A stretch of 64,000 nt of DNA from Pseudomonas sivasensis (GTDB lineage: Bacteria; Pseudomonadota; Gammaproteobacteria; Pseudomonadales; Pseudomonadaceae), in the NCBI RefSeq assembly GCF_013778505.1, contig NZ_JAAOWU010000003.1, positions 496,001 through 560,000 of the forward strand, in the 5' to 3' direction. Under the pieces are notes generated by a model. That model searched no databases. It had not been told where the DNA came from and saw only the letters and a list, made by a program, of their open reading frames with translations. Position numbers and translations under genes: made by a program. Position 1 is the stretch's first letter; every line of letters starts with the position of its first letter. Shown here in pieces: positions 36,775 through 44,484 of the stretch.

Positions 36775-37250
36775 CTACTGCGAGCTTAGCCAAACCTTAA
36801 ATTTGTGCAGCCTGCCAACCTTGAAGAGCTGGGGCTTTGCCGCTTCCAGTATCTCGAGTAGTCGTTGTTTCTCTGATGGGGATGGGAACCACTCATTAAT
36901 CACAACATTGCTGTGCTCGGACTCGCTCAGTGTCCACTTCGCGATCATGTCGGAGGTGGCTCGATAGTGATCCGCCATGTAAAGCTGCCGACCTTCTACA
37001 GACCAGCCAAGCCTCGCAATATGCTCAGTGACGTCGACGATGCCTTCGTCGCTGAAAAACTGGTAGTGTCAGGATAGTGGATGCCCGCCAGCGACACCTT
37101 GACGACCCTAGCCTCTCGATCAAAGTACGACAAGAAATGCCACCCACCTGTAGTGCTTCCAGCGTGCGGAAAGTTGATCGCAGCCTTGCCAGTGATGTAG
37201 TGCGTGCGGGAAACGCGTTTGAGATAAAAATCGAAAAGCGGCTGGGTCAT
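36775..37250 (-). pseudogene. 158 aa-family gene, frameshifted (copy B)
   Basis: The N-terminal part (M-T-Q-P-L-F-D-F-Y-L-K-R to H-Y-P-D-T-T, 36996-37250) and the C-terminal part (M-A-D-H-Y-R-A-T-S-D-M to L-S-S-Q, 36775-36978) lie in different frames, with the break near 37055-37065. Bases 37134-37211 are identical to 27677-27754 of copy A. Confidence 0.8.
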
Positions 37251-37456
37251 GGGAGCTTTTTGAGCCGGGCTAGACCTTGCTTGATGTGGCCAGAGTTCTC
37301 GCCGATTGTCTCGAGGGCACCTCGGACATTATTCCCAACATCTGCATGACCGTGAGCTTCGACGTGGAGTGTCAACTCCATCAGGGCTGCCTCTAGGGAA
37401 AGCTGGTTTTCGTACATTCTTTCCAAGATGTCTGAGAGAGAGTATTCACCGTGCAT
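37247..37456 (-). CDS. Hypothetical small protein (copy B)
   Basis: A 69 aa helical protein clearly paralogous to 27774-27998 (Y-S-L-S-D-I-L-E-R-M-Y-E-N-Q-L-S-L-E-A-A-L-M). It ends 4 bp inside the following 158 aa-family pseudogene. A one-base insertion in a T run relative to copy A (TTTTT versus TTTT near 37257) shortens its C-terminus. It may still be expressed although its partner is broken. Confidence 0.65.
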   Translation of the reverse strand: MHGEYSLSDILERMYENQLSLEAALMELTLHVEAHGHADVGNNVRGALETIGENSGHIKQGLARLKKLP

Positions 37457-37607
37457 TTTTCAACTCCTTGTTGGGGAAACGACAGAATAGCAGGAGGAGA
37501 AAGCGATATTGCAATGAGCTCTTCGCACTCGCTTTCAGCGGAGTCGTTGACACGCCAACTGACTTTCTCCATTTAAGGCGCTATCAGCGTTCGCGTGATT
37601 CACATGG

Positions 37608-38045
37608 CTATTGAGCCAGGCGAGCTTTCAAGCTGGCGACTTCTGCTTCAAGTTCACGCACTCGTTCGCGGGCCTCAAATTCAACGCTGACGTCCTTCTG
37701 GATGCCGATGTAATAGGTGAGCTGATCCGCCTCGTTAAAAGCCGGAGTAATCGACAGCTCATTCCAGAAGGCACTACCGTCCTTACGATAGTTGCGAATG
37801 ATTTGCCGGCAGGGCTCATGCATTTTTATCGCCTCTCGGATAACAGCCAAGCCCGCTTGGTCTCGGTCTTCACCCTGCAGGAAGCGGCAGTCCTGATACA
37901 GAATTTCGTCAACGCTGTATCCCGTCAGGCGCTGAAAGGCAGGATTAGCGTAGATCAGGATGTTCTCATCGCCTTCTTGCTCGGCAATTACAATGCCATC
38001 ATTCGAAGTTTCAACCATCAGTTTCATCAGTTCTGCGTCGATCAT
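37608..38045 (-). CDS. Short LOV blue-light photoreceptor (copy B)
   Basis: A 145 aa short LOV protein with Cys53 in Y-Q-D-C-R-F-L-Q-G, as in copy A, from which it differs at six residues (6 Leu/Met-type and surface changes such as D to E and T to A after the Cys motif). DNA identity continues into both flanks (about 37545-38200 versus 30250-30960), so the duplication includes the promoter. Both copies keep the full flavin-binding set, so both are probably functional. Confidence 0.9.
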   Translation of the reverse strand: MIDAELMKLMVETSNDGIVIAEQEGDENILIYANPAFQRLTGYSVDEILYQDCRFLQGEDRDQAGLAVIREAIKMHEPCRQIIRNYRKDGSAFWNELSITPAFNEADQLTYYIGIQKDVSVEFEARERVRELEAEVASLKARLAQ

Positions 38046-38351
38046 TTTCAGATCCCGGTGAATTTCACATCATTCTAGGATAACTTGCGGGTTATGAGCG
38101 TTTTCGAGATCTTTTGAAAATATCTCTATGACTACCACGGACGCACTGCCGCATAAGAGCGCATGGAAATGGTGGGGGCGCTGCAAGAACCAAGTAGATG
38201 ATTGATGGAGCGAAGGTGCACAGGCTTCGCTACAACGTCCCGTTCAACAGGTCAGCGCTGCAGTCATTTAGTCCACGTTGCCATCAATATCTCGCCCAAG
38301 CGGGGCTTTTGGGCCTACAGTCTTGAGTCTCGCTCACTGCAAGGAATACAA

Positions 38352-38813
38352 ATGAACGTGTTGCCTTCAACCTCTCCGCCAAAGCACGTCAGCCTGCTGG
38401 GTTATGGCGGTCTGTTGCCGTTTATTTTTCTGGCGCTGCTGATCCCGTTCTCTCTCGACTATCGGACGTTGTTTGAGAATGCGCTTGTCAACTATGGCGC
38501 AGTCATCCTGAGCTTCGTTGGAGCCTTGCACTGGGGCTTCGCTATGACCGTAGACATGAGTGCCAAGCAGTGTCGTGACCGGTTTATCTGGAGTGTCATT
38601 CCTGCGCTTATTGCTTGGATTGCCACATTACTACCAATGCCATTGGGTTGCTTGCTGTTGGTCATCGGCTTAGTTGCCCAACTCCGGCAGGATAGGCAAC
38701 TGTTGCGGGTTGTGAGCTTGCCCGCCTGGTACCTGCCGATGCGCTTACGGCTTACCCTCGTGGCGAGCGCTTGCTTGATGCTTGCCGCGATGGTTGAGGT
38801 GCTTAATTCATGA
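38352..38813 (+). CDS. DUF3429 domain-containing membrane protein
   Basis: A 153 aa inner-membrane protein with four to five hydrophobic helices and the family features L-L-G-Y-G-G-L-L-P-F and Y-G-A-V-I-L-S-F-V-G-A-L-H-W-G. I use the ATG at 38352, which has an AAGGA site; the frame is open further upstream but without family similarity. Function unknown. Confidence 0.85.
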   Translation: MNVLPSTSPPKHVSLLGYGGLLPFIFLALLIPFSLDYRTLFENALVNYGAVILSFVGALHWGFAMTVDMSAKQCRDRFIWSVIPALIAWIATLLPMPLGCLLLVIGLVAQLRQDRQLLRVVSLPAWYLPMRLRLTLVASACLMLAAMVEVLNS

Positions 38814-39290
38814 AGCCTCTTGTGCCCCGCTCGTTGCCCCTGACTTTGCGACGTCTAACCTGGCCGTACGCCGGTGTGATACCGATTGGTAACTAAGTGC
38901 CGACCGCGACTTCTGGCGTACGCCACCTGTGAATTTACTGTTGCTGCATCTTAAGGCAGGGAAGTTTGTATCTGTTGAACGAGAAGCTGAAGATGCGCGT
39001 GAAGAAGTGTTTTACAGCTACAGAGGATAAATCTGCACTCATGCTAGCGCGGAGGTGCAGATATCTGCTGCTGAGGCAAGCGGAGCGCGCAGGCGTGATG
39101 GATGGAAGCCCGGTAGGGCCGAGACACGAAGTGGCTCGGTGCACGACAGCCGTCCCCAGCGGGGCACGTCCAAGAACTACCTGTCCGGCTATAGGTATAG
39201 GCCTACAACATTCGATGTAGGTTCTGATGCCCCCACGTAGAGAGGAGAGCAATAGGATCAGCACCGTAGCGGCCATAAAGCGGTCGCTAA
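38814..39290. other. 477 bp intergenic with structured element copy 1
   Basis: Contains the structured element at 39076-39170. Otherwise nothing is supported between the converging DUF3429 and phosphatase genes. Confidence 0.5.
39076..39170 (+). ncRNA. Structured repeat element, copy 1
   Basis: First of three copies sharing GCAAGCGGAGCGCGCAG at the 5' end and ACGACAGCC near the 3' end. Hairpins: GCCC/GGGC (39108-39119); CCGAG-A-CAC with GTG-G-CTCGG (39119-39139); CGT-CCCC with GGGG-C-ACG (39151-39168). The strand is assigned from the shared orientation only. Whether it is transcribed is unknown; it could equally act as a DNA hairpin. Confidence 0.55.
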
Positions 39291-40433
39291 TCACAACTCC
39301 TTCAACATCCGCTCTAGTGTCTGATGCTCCCATGTGCTGAGCAGTGCAACTGGATCAGTGCCAAAGCGATCCCCGGAGTCAAACGACCAGTGTCGCCCAT
39401 CTGGACTGACGCATTGTTCACAGTAGTCGAGCTGATCGCAGTCGTTGTAAATCGATATCTCCCAACCGTCTACATTGATCTGGAAGTGGCCGGCATAAAT
39501 CTCGTCCCACGATTCATGACCCACCTTACTCATGACGGTTCGACCGAAAATCACCTCCCTAAGTACGTTGGATACCTCTCTTGCTGAGAGCTCAGCCGCA
39601 GTGTTTTCGCTAACGCTACCTACCTGGGATGAACGAGCTGCCGCTCTGGCCTCTTTCAGCCTTTGCTCAGCGTACATAGCCGGATCATCGTCTGGCAGCG
39701 GGTAGCCTGCAGCCGATAGGGCCTGGGCCCGCTCCTCAATCACCAGGCGCTCGGGATCGCGAACCGCTTGGTAGGATCTGCCTGGTACGCGTTGAGTTAC
39801 GCCAATTCGCAACTCCCCAGGACTTACTCTCCAGCCGGCATCGTCTGGGTGCTTGGTAAGGTTGTAACCAGAGCAGTTAGGCACGTGATTAGTGATCTCG
39901 TACTCTCGCCATTCGGCCATAGCTTGACCGTCAATCTTCTGTGGCCTGCACTCAATCAGCCAAGCCACCGCATTGATGAGTTGCCCGTGTGAAAACACGG
40001 CGACCTCCTGGGCAGGATGCTCTGCAATTCTATCTAAAAAAGACTGAGCTCTAGATATAAAGTCCAGGAATGACTCGGCGCCTTCACCATCCGTGAACGC
40101 TGGGTCTGACTTAGCCCAGTATTCCTCCACCCAAGCTCGTCTCTGGGCAACGGTGGTGTTGATACACCGTGCAGGTTCAAGGTAGGTGAACTCGTGAATG
40201 GGCCATATTTCAAACGGCACTGAAGGAAAAGCAGCCACTGTCTGCATTGCAGTTGCTTGCGCTCGGGAGAACGGCGAGGCAACGATCAGATCTGGGGCCT
40301 GGGCGAATGCCACGGCCACCAAGTGCGCTTGTTCAACACCCTTTGGCGTTAGGGGGATGCTCGCATGATCCGAACTGGCTTCTCCAGCGTTCGCGGCGCT
40401 TTCCCCGTGGCGAATCAGTCTGACGTGCTTCAC
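39291..40433 (-). CDS. Histidine phosphatase with C-terminal extra domain
   Basis: A 380 aa protein. Residues 1-200 are a phosphoglycerate-mutase-type histidine phosphatase with catalytic R-H-G-E (His9) and the second histidine in F-S-H-G-Q-L. After a linker, residues about 285-380 form a second domain (A-R-E-V-S-N-V-L-R-E-V, W-E-I-S-I-Y-N-D-C-D-Q-L-D-Y-C) that I believe occurs alone in other Pseudomonas proteins (DUF7693, from memory). A truncated relative is at 21800-22025. The substrate is unknown; such fusions are frequent in accessory regions. Confidence 0.8.
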   Translation of the reverse strand: MKHVRLIRHGESAANAGEASSDHASIPLTPKGVEQAHLVAVAFAQAPDLIVASPFSRAQATAMQTVAAFPSVPFEIWPIHEFTYLEPARCINTTVAQRRAWVEEYWAKSDPAFTDGEGAESFLDFISRAQSFLDRIAEHPAQEVAVFSHGQLINAVAWLIECRPQKIDGQAMAEWREYEITNHVPNCSGYNLTKHPDDAGWRVSPGELRIGVTQRVPGRSYQAVRDPERLVIEERAQALSAAGYPLPDDDPAMYAEQRLKEARAAARSSQVGSVSENTAAELSAREVSNVLREVIFGRTVMSKVGHESWDEIYAGHFQINVDGWEISIYNDCDQLDYCEQCVSPDGRHWSFDSGDRFGTDPVALLSTWEHQTLERMLKEL

Positions 40434-40583
40434 CGACCAAATACCCCCACTATTAGAGCCATCCGAACCTGCTCTCTACGCTATGGGCAACACCACAAGT
40501 GCCTCCCTTCCCCAAGGATACACCGCAGCCATGAGCACGAAAGACATCACGTAGAGAAAGAGGGATCGCGATAACCTCGAGGT

Positions 40584-41051
40584 TTATGTATTCCAATATT
40601 TCTGAACGGTAGTCCGTGCGATTCCGAGTTTTTCAGCGATTGTTTTCCGGTCAAAACCTTGCGCTTTCAAGGCTCGAATGTATTCCGCATTAAGCGGCTG
40701 CTTTGGCTTTCCCTGGGAACGCTTGATGAGCTTTCCATCACTGAATTGCTCCTCTACTAACTGCCACCCTCCGGACATCTCGAATTCCCTGATTCGCAAC
40801 GCAGTACGTTGCAAAGCCTCAGATGGAAGTTCTTCACCCTGCGCAGCGATGGCAAGAGTGACCATAGTCAAAAGGTCGAGGCCTAAGTAGTCAGCGATCT
40901 CGTCCAGTTTCTCCAGCGTCGGCGTCGTCCTGGCCTGTTCAAGCTTCCCTACATTCGTTCTATGCGTTGCTCCCGCCAGATCCTCGTAACTCAACCCTTG
41001 GTGTGCACGGGCTCCGCGTAATGCCCCCGCCAGCGCTTCCTTCAGATTCAT
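40584..41051 (-). CDS. XRE-type regulator with a second C-terminal HTH
   Basis: A 155 aa regulator. The N-terminal Cro/C1 HTH (Y-E-D-L-A-G-A-T-H-R-T-N-V-G-K-L-E) and a C-terminal recombinase-like HTH (F-D-R-K-T-I-A-E-K-L-G-I-A-R-T-T-V-Q-K-Y) give the same plan as the 10468-10965 product. I chose the ATG at 41051 (M-N-L-K-E-A-L-A-G-A), the position where the two relatives align. The upstream region near 41105-41125 has AT-rich partial symmetry and may be an operator. Confidence 0.75.
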   Translation of the reverse strand: MNLKEALAGALRGARAHQGLSYEDLAGATHRTNVGKLEQARTTPTLEKLDEIADYLGLDLLTMVTLAIAAQGEELPSEALQRTALRIREFEMSGGWQLVEEQFSDGKLIKRSQGKPKQPLNAEYIRALKAQGFDRKTIAEKLGIARTTVQKYWNT

Positions 41052-41348
41052 GAGTCGGATCCCCAAAAGCGAGGATAGAGCCACGGGGAGCATGTTTCGA
41101 TAAACAGATCATAGTGATATTATCGTGTCATTAGGCTCGTCAGGCAGTGGTGATCAAGGCGTCACGGCGTCAGGAGCGATGGTTTGATCAGGAGAGCGGG
41201 CTGGTGGGACATGGCTCGGTGGCCTTGACGCGAGCCGCTCCATAGAGCGTGCATTGAATGGCCTCCGCGTGCCTACCTGCAACCATCATTGAAGGCTTCC
41301 TGGCATGAACCGAATGCGTTTTTTAAGCGAAGGCAGGGATAGGTAGTA

Positions 41349-41906
41349 ATGAAATTTGATTGCGTGAAGTTTTCTGGGAAAGTCGATTACGTTCGGCATA
41401 CAGATCGTATAAGTGGAGGTTATAAGGCTAATGTCAGTATTGATGGGGCCGTGATACCAAAACTACAGCTGACGAATAAGTTCTACGAAGAGCTGGAGGC
41501 TGGCGAAAATGTGACGTTGTACGGCGTTTTTAAAAACAAAAGAAAAAAAGAAGAAAACGACGGCTTTATATATGGACTTCAGAAAGAGAGTGGCGAAAAA
41601 ATGTTCGCGACTCATTATAGATATCAAGTTCCTATTTTTATGGCATTTACGGCTGCTATAGCTTTTTGTCTGACATTCGTTGCAGGCTGGTTTGCATCGA
41701 TATTTCCAGTGCTGATGCTCTTTGGCAAAGATGATCCGAATTACATGTATAACACTACTGTATTTGCGACAATTGAAGCGACTATGGTCGCTGCTTTTTT
41801 TCTGTGGCGGGCTTGGCTAATGTTCAGCGTTACGGCGGATCCAGAAAGCTGGGAAACCATTGAGCCAGCAACTCTTTCGAGCCGCTTCAGTAAGTTTTAT
41901 AAGTAA
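41349..41906 (+). CDS. Membrane protein of unknown function
   Basis: A 185 aa protein. A soluble beta-rich N-terminal part (residues 1-95, OB-like by eye: V-T-L-Y-G-V-F-K-N-K) is followed by two membrane helices (about 98-122 and 138-158) and a short tail. The gene is A/T-rich compared with its neighbours, which points to transfer. Unrecognised. Confidence 0.65.
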   Translation: MKFDCVKFSGKVDYVRHTDRISGGYKANVSIDGAVIPKLQLTNKFYEELEAGENVTLYGVFKNKRKKEENDGFIYGLQKESGEKMFATHYRYQVPIFMAFTAAIAFCLTFVAGWFASIFPVLMLFGKDDPNYMYNTTVFATIEATMVAAFFLWRAWLMFSVTADPESWETIEPATLSSRFSKFYK

Positions 41907-42014
41907 AAAGGATTGCAGTGGGTGGGGTATGCGCCACGCTTGCCCCCTTGCTAGAGAGCGCAGTCAGAATCAAGTCTTGCTGCGCAGGACTATTCTTACC
42001 GTGCAGTTCAGAAG

Positions 42015-42113
42015 GCAAGCGGAGCGCGCAGGCGTGTGGGATGGACGCCCGAAGGGCCGAGACGTGCTTGTTACGGCTCGGTTCACGACAGCCCCCGCCG
42101 AAGGCGGCACGCC
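42015..42113 (+). ncRNA. Structured repeat element, copy 2
   Basis: Second copy. The central helix is CCGAG-A-CGT / ACG-G-CTCGG (42057-42081) with a 7 nt loop, and the 3' helix is CCGCC / GGCGG around a GAA loop (about 42095-42106). The inner pairs differ from copy 1 but still pair, so they covary. It lies directly upstream of the gene at 42146 and its ribosome-site hairpin. Confidence 0.55.
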
Positions 42114-42122
42114 AAAACACCG

Positions 42123-42139
42123 CTCCTTGTCAAAAGGAG
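42123..42139 (+). promoter_or_regulatory. Hairpin masking a Shine-Dalgarno sequence
   Basis: CTCCTT (42123-42128), loop GTCAA, AAGGAG (42134-42139). The right arm is the unusually strong ribosome site AAGGAGG of the gene at 42146, 5 nt before its ATG. In the mRNA this would hide the ribosome site unless opened. Its position just after structured element copy 2 suggests coupled regulation. Confidence 0.55.
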
Positions 42140-42145
42140 GTTTAA

Positions 42146-42553
42146 ATGACCTGCGATTTACTTCGCGAGCGTGAAAGAACCAGGAGAAGGGTTCTGTGGG
42201 CCCTTGCATGCCTCCGTCCTGGCGATCCCACTGCATCCGAGCTCCTTGCCACCCTTGATGAGCTCGACGACCTAGATCTAAACCCTACGTCCTCTACTCA
42301 GAAGCCTCTCGAACTCATTGAGGTTCGTAATTCTGTCTCGGTGGAGCGTCATCACTCCGGAATCGACATCATCTTGGAACATACCATTCCGCAACCCTGG
42401 AGGGAGCGTTTCCATCAGGCAAGCATCGGGTCGACCAGGTTGGTCGATGGGCCATACGCCTCAGGCTGGGATAAATTCCTGGCGAGTTGGGAAGCAGAGA
42501 TGCGACACCTGGAGCAGCACCGGGCCGCAAGAAATAAATCTAAAAAAGACTGA
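42146..42553 (+). CDS. Hypothetical protein
   Basis: A 135 aa protein, charged and helical (R-E-R-E-R-T-R-R-R-V-L-W-A-L-A-C-L at the start; W-E-A-E-M-R-H-L-E-Q-H-R near the end). No family recognised. It has a near-consensus AAGGAGG site that lies in a hairpin. The next gene starts 12 bp after its stop, so the two form an operon. Confidence 0.6.
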   Translation: MTCDLLRERERTRRRVLWALACLRPGDPTASELLATLDELDDLDLNPTSSTQKPLELIEVRNSVSVERHHSGIDIILEHTIPQPWRERFHQASIGSTRLVDGPYASGWDKFLASWEAEMRHLEQHRAARNKSKKD

Positions 42554-42565
42554 GCGGGTGAGGGC

Positions 42566-42778
42566 ATGGGACAAGACGATGACAAGGTGTACTGCGATAT
42601 CCAGATGCCGCTAGCCCAAGGGCGAGAGCTTCTGGAGTTAGTGAATGCACTGCGAGAATCGAAAGCTCATCCGCGTCTCGAAAAAGTCTTCGAGCACATG
42701 CAAGACGAACTCAGTACATCCATCGATTTCGTTGAAAACCCACCAACCAGGGACTTGTTTTGGCCGACGCACCACTGA
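42566..42778 (+). CDS. Small hypothetical protein
   Basis: A 70 aa acidic protein (M-G-Q-D-D-D-K-V-Y-C-D-I, then R-E-L-L-E-L-V-N-A-L-R) immediately downstream of the 135 aa gene, with GGGTGAGGG before its ATG. Unrecognised. It could be an antitoxin- or adaptor-like partner of its neighbour, but nothing in the sequence shows that. Confidence 0.55.
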   Translation: MGQDDDKVYCDIQMPLAQGRELLELVNALRESKAHPRLEKVFEHMQDELSTSIDFVENPPTRDLFWPTHH

Positions 42779-42811
42779 ACATCGGCACTAGAGCATCAAG
42801 GGGGATAGATG

Positions 42812-43501
42812 CTAAGGCCAGCGTACTAGCTGAAGCTCCTTGATTCGAATCGCCATCGCAATATCCGAAACCCCAAATTGAACCGAAAGTGGAATTAAAT
42901 TACGGTTATTGAACCGGGCACACCTTGCCAGCGAAATCTCTCGATCAAGCGAATCCCTTTCTGCGTTCAGAAGCGACCATGGATCTGAAGGGTTGAGGTG
43001 GTAACAGGTGGTATCGGTGAAAGGGAAGGGGCCCTTCATTTGAAATTGAGCAGCAAAAGCATCCAGTAGAAGTCGGGCTGGTATCAAAAAACACGCCGCA
43101 AAGTAATCAGCCTCCCTTTCCTTGGGAGGGCGTTGTCCTCGTGCCGATCCGTCCAAAGGCTTGTCACGATGCATCACCTCATCTTCATGAAGCAAAAAGT
43201 GACCGACCTCATGAGCGCCGGTGAACCGGATCACATTTAGTGGGAATTCGGTGGAAACTGCTATGCGTCGAATCGAGCGATTCATTAAACCAGCAGCCTT
43301 GAAGCGCTCTCCCTCTCGCCCGAACAGTGGAGAGCCCAGGTCAGGAAGGAGCTGGTAATCAAGTCCTAAAATATGGGCCGCGACCTCAGGTGCCAGCATC
43401 TGAAATGGCGTCAGGTGTCGGTTTGGCCATAAGCGTTCTTGGTTGTCCCAAATTTCCTTATGAAGACGATGGGCTGCTTGCTGAATGCTTTCACGGTTCA
43501 T
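42812..43501 (-). CDS. ImmA/IrrE family metallo-endopeptidase
   Basis: A 229 aa protein with the zinc-protease motif H-E-V-G-H (in G-A-H-E-V-G-H-F-L-L-H-E-D-E) and the downstream E-R-E-A-D-Y-F-A-A-C-F-L segment that supplies the third ligand. Family members cleave repressors of mobile elements or stress regulons. It ends in a small extra helical domain of about 70 residues. No cognate XRE gene is adjacent. An alternative start is the ATG at 43516, which overlaps the operator repeat; I prefer 43501. Confidence 0.85.
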   Translation of the reverse strand: MNRESIQQAAHRLHKEIWDNQERLWPNRHLTPFQMLAPEVAAHILGLDYQLLPDLGSPLFGREGERFKAAGLMNRSIRRIAVSTEFPLNVIRFTGAHEVGHFLLHEDEVMHRDKPLDGSARGQRPPKEREADYFAACFLIPARLLLDAFAAQFQMKGPFPFTDTTCYHLNPSDPWSLLNAERDSLDREISLARCARFNNRNLIPLSVQFGVSDIAMAIRIKELQLVRWP

Positions 43502-43508
43502 AGCTTTG

Positions 43509-43551
43509 TGCACCATATGATGTGCTATTTTAGCATCCTATGCACCATATG
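43509..43551 (-). promoter_or_regulatory. Direct repeats flanking the ImmA/IrrE promoter
   Basis: TGCACCATATG occurs exactly twice (43509-43519 and 43541-43551), 32 bp apart or about three helical turns, each containing the palindrome CATATG. Between them, on the minus strand, TAAAAT can serve as a -10 box. This looks like a paired repressor site for the ImmA/IrrE gene. Confidence 0.6.
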
Positions 43552-43690
43552 TAGTGTTGTCAACGACCTGTAATGCCAGGGTAATGTCGGGGTAAAGAGG
43601 CGAGTGGGCTCCCGGTACTCGTGCGCTGGTTACTCCAGCCCAGAACCCATTCCGGTGCCTTTTCTGTTGCGATCCAGACTAGCGACTACC

Positions 43691-44176
43691 CTAGCTCAAG
43701 GTTTGCGTTCGCAGCCACGCTTTCACTTTTTGCCATCGGCCCACCTCGGAAAGCTTTGACCTTCCTGTATCTAGAATCTCAAGCAGTCGCTGTCTCTCCG
43801 CACGAGAGGGAAACCAATCATCAATCTCGACGCTGCAGTGGATAGACTCGCTCAGTGCCCATTTCACGATCATGTCCGCAGCGGCTCTGTAGTGATCTGC
43901 CATGAACAGACGATAGCCATCCACAGACCAGCCGCGCTCCGCCAGCTCATCGGTCATGTCGATGATGCCCATGTCGCCAAAGTAGCCGGTAGTGTCAGGA
44001 TAATGGATCCCCGCCAACGACACCTTGGCCACCCCTGATTCTCGATCAAAATAGGAAAGGAAATGCCATCCACCGGTGGTGCTTCCAGGATGTGGAAAAT
44101 TGATGGCGGCCTTGCCTGTTATGTAGTTTTCGCGGGATGCGCGTTTGAGGTCAAAGTCGAAGAGTGGCCTGTTCAT
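43691..44176 (-). CDS. Hypothetical protein, three-copy family (copy C)
   Basis: A 161 aa intact relative of the 27317-27793 product (M-N-R-P-L-F-D-F-D-L-K-R, then G-S-T-T-G-G-W-H-F-L-S-Y-F-D-R-E). It stands alone, without the ~70 aa partner or the SH3 gene. The start at 44176 is chosen by alignment with copy A; a GTG at 44194 is also in frame with GGAGG inside the extension. Function unknown. Confidence 0.65.
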   Translation of the reverse strand: MNRPLFDFDLKRASRENYITGKAAINFPHPGSTTGGWHFLSYFDRESGVAKVSLAGIHYPDTTGYFGDMGIIDMTDELAERGWSVDGYRLFMADHYRAAADMIVKWALSESIHCSVEIDDWFPSRAERQRLLEILDTGRSKLSEVGRWQKVKAWLRTQTLS

Positions 44177-44484
44177 GGGCAAGCTTGCCTCCACGGGTAA
44201 GCTAAAAAACGTCAGACATGCCTCTCCACGTCAAAAGTAATTAGCGGTATTAGCTGCGACGATACCTGAAGTATCGATAGATTCTTTGTCCAGCGGACAA
44301 TGACGACGATTCAGGCACGGTAGCCACATCCTATTTAGTAGGTGTGTGCAAGAGGCAAGAGTGACCAAAGGCTCATTACGCGGCTGACGAGACGCGCTAT
44401 CATCGCGCCATTAGCTCAATCGGGGCTCCCTTGACCTGGCATTCGCCTGCACCCCCATGGGCACTGAGACAAGGATGTTTGCGC

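Noticed and set aside
42015..42113. Interpretation of the structured element as an integron attC site or group II intron domain V
   Set aside because: It lacks the attC R-box pattern and the AGC/bulge features of domain V; only a general resemblance (foldable repeat) remains.
42146..42778. 135 aa and 70 aa genes as a toxin-antitoxin pair
   Set aside because: Adjacent small genes are suggestive, but neither product shows a toxin or antitoxin motif.
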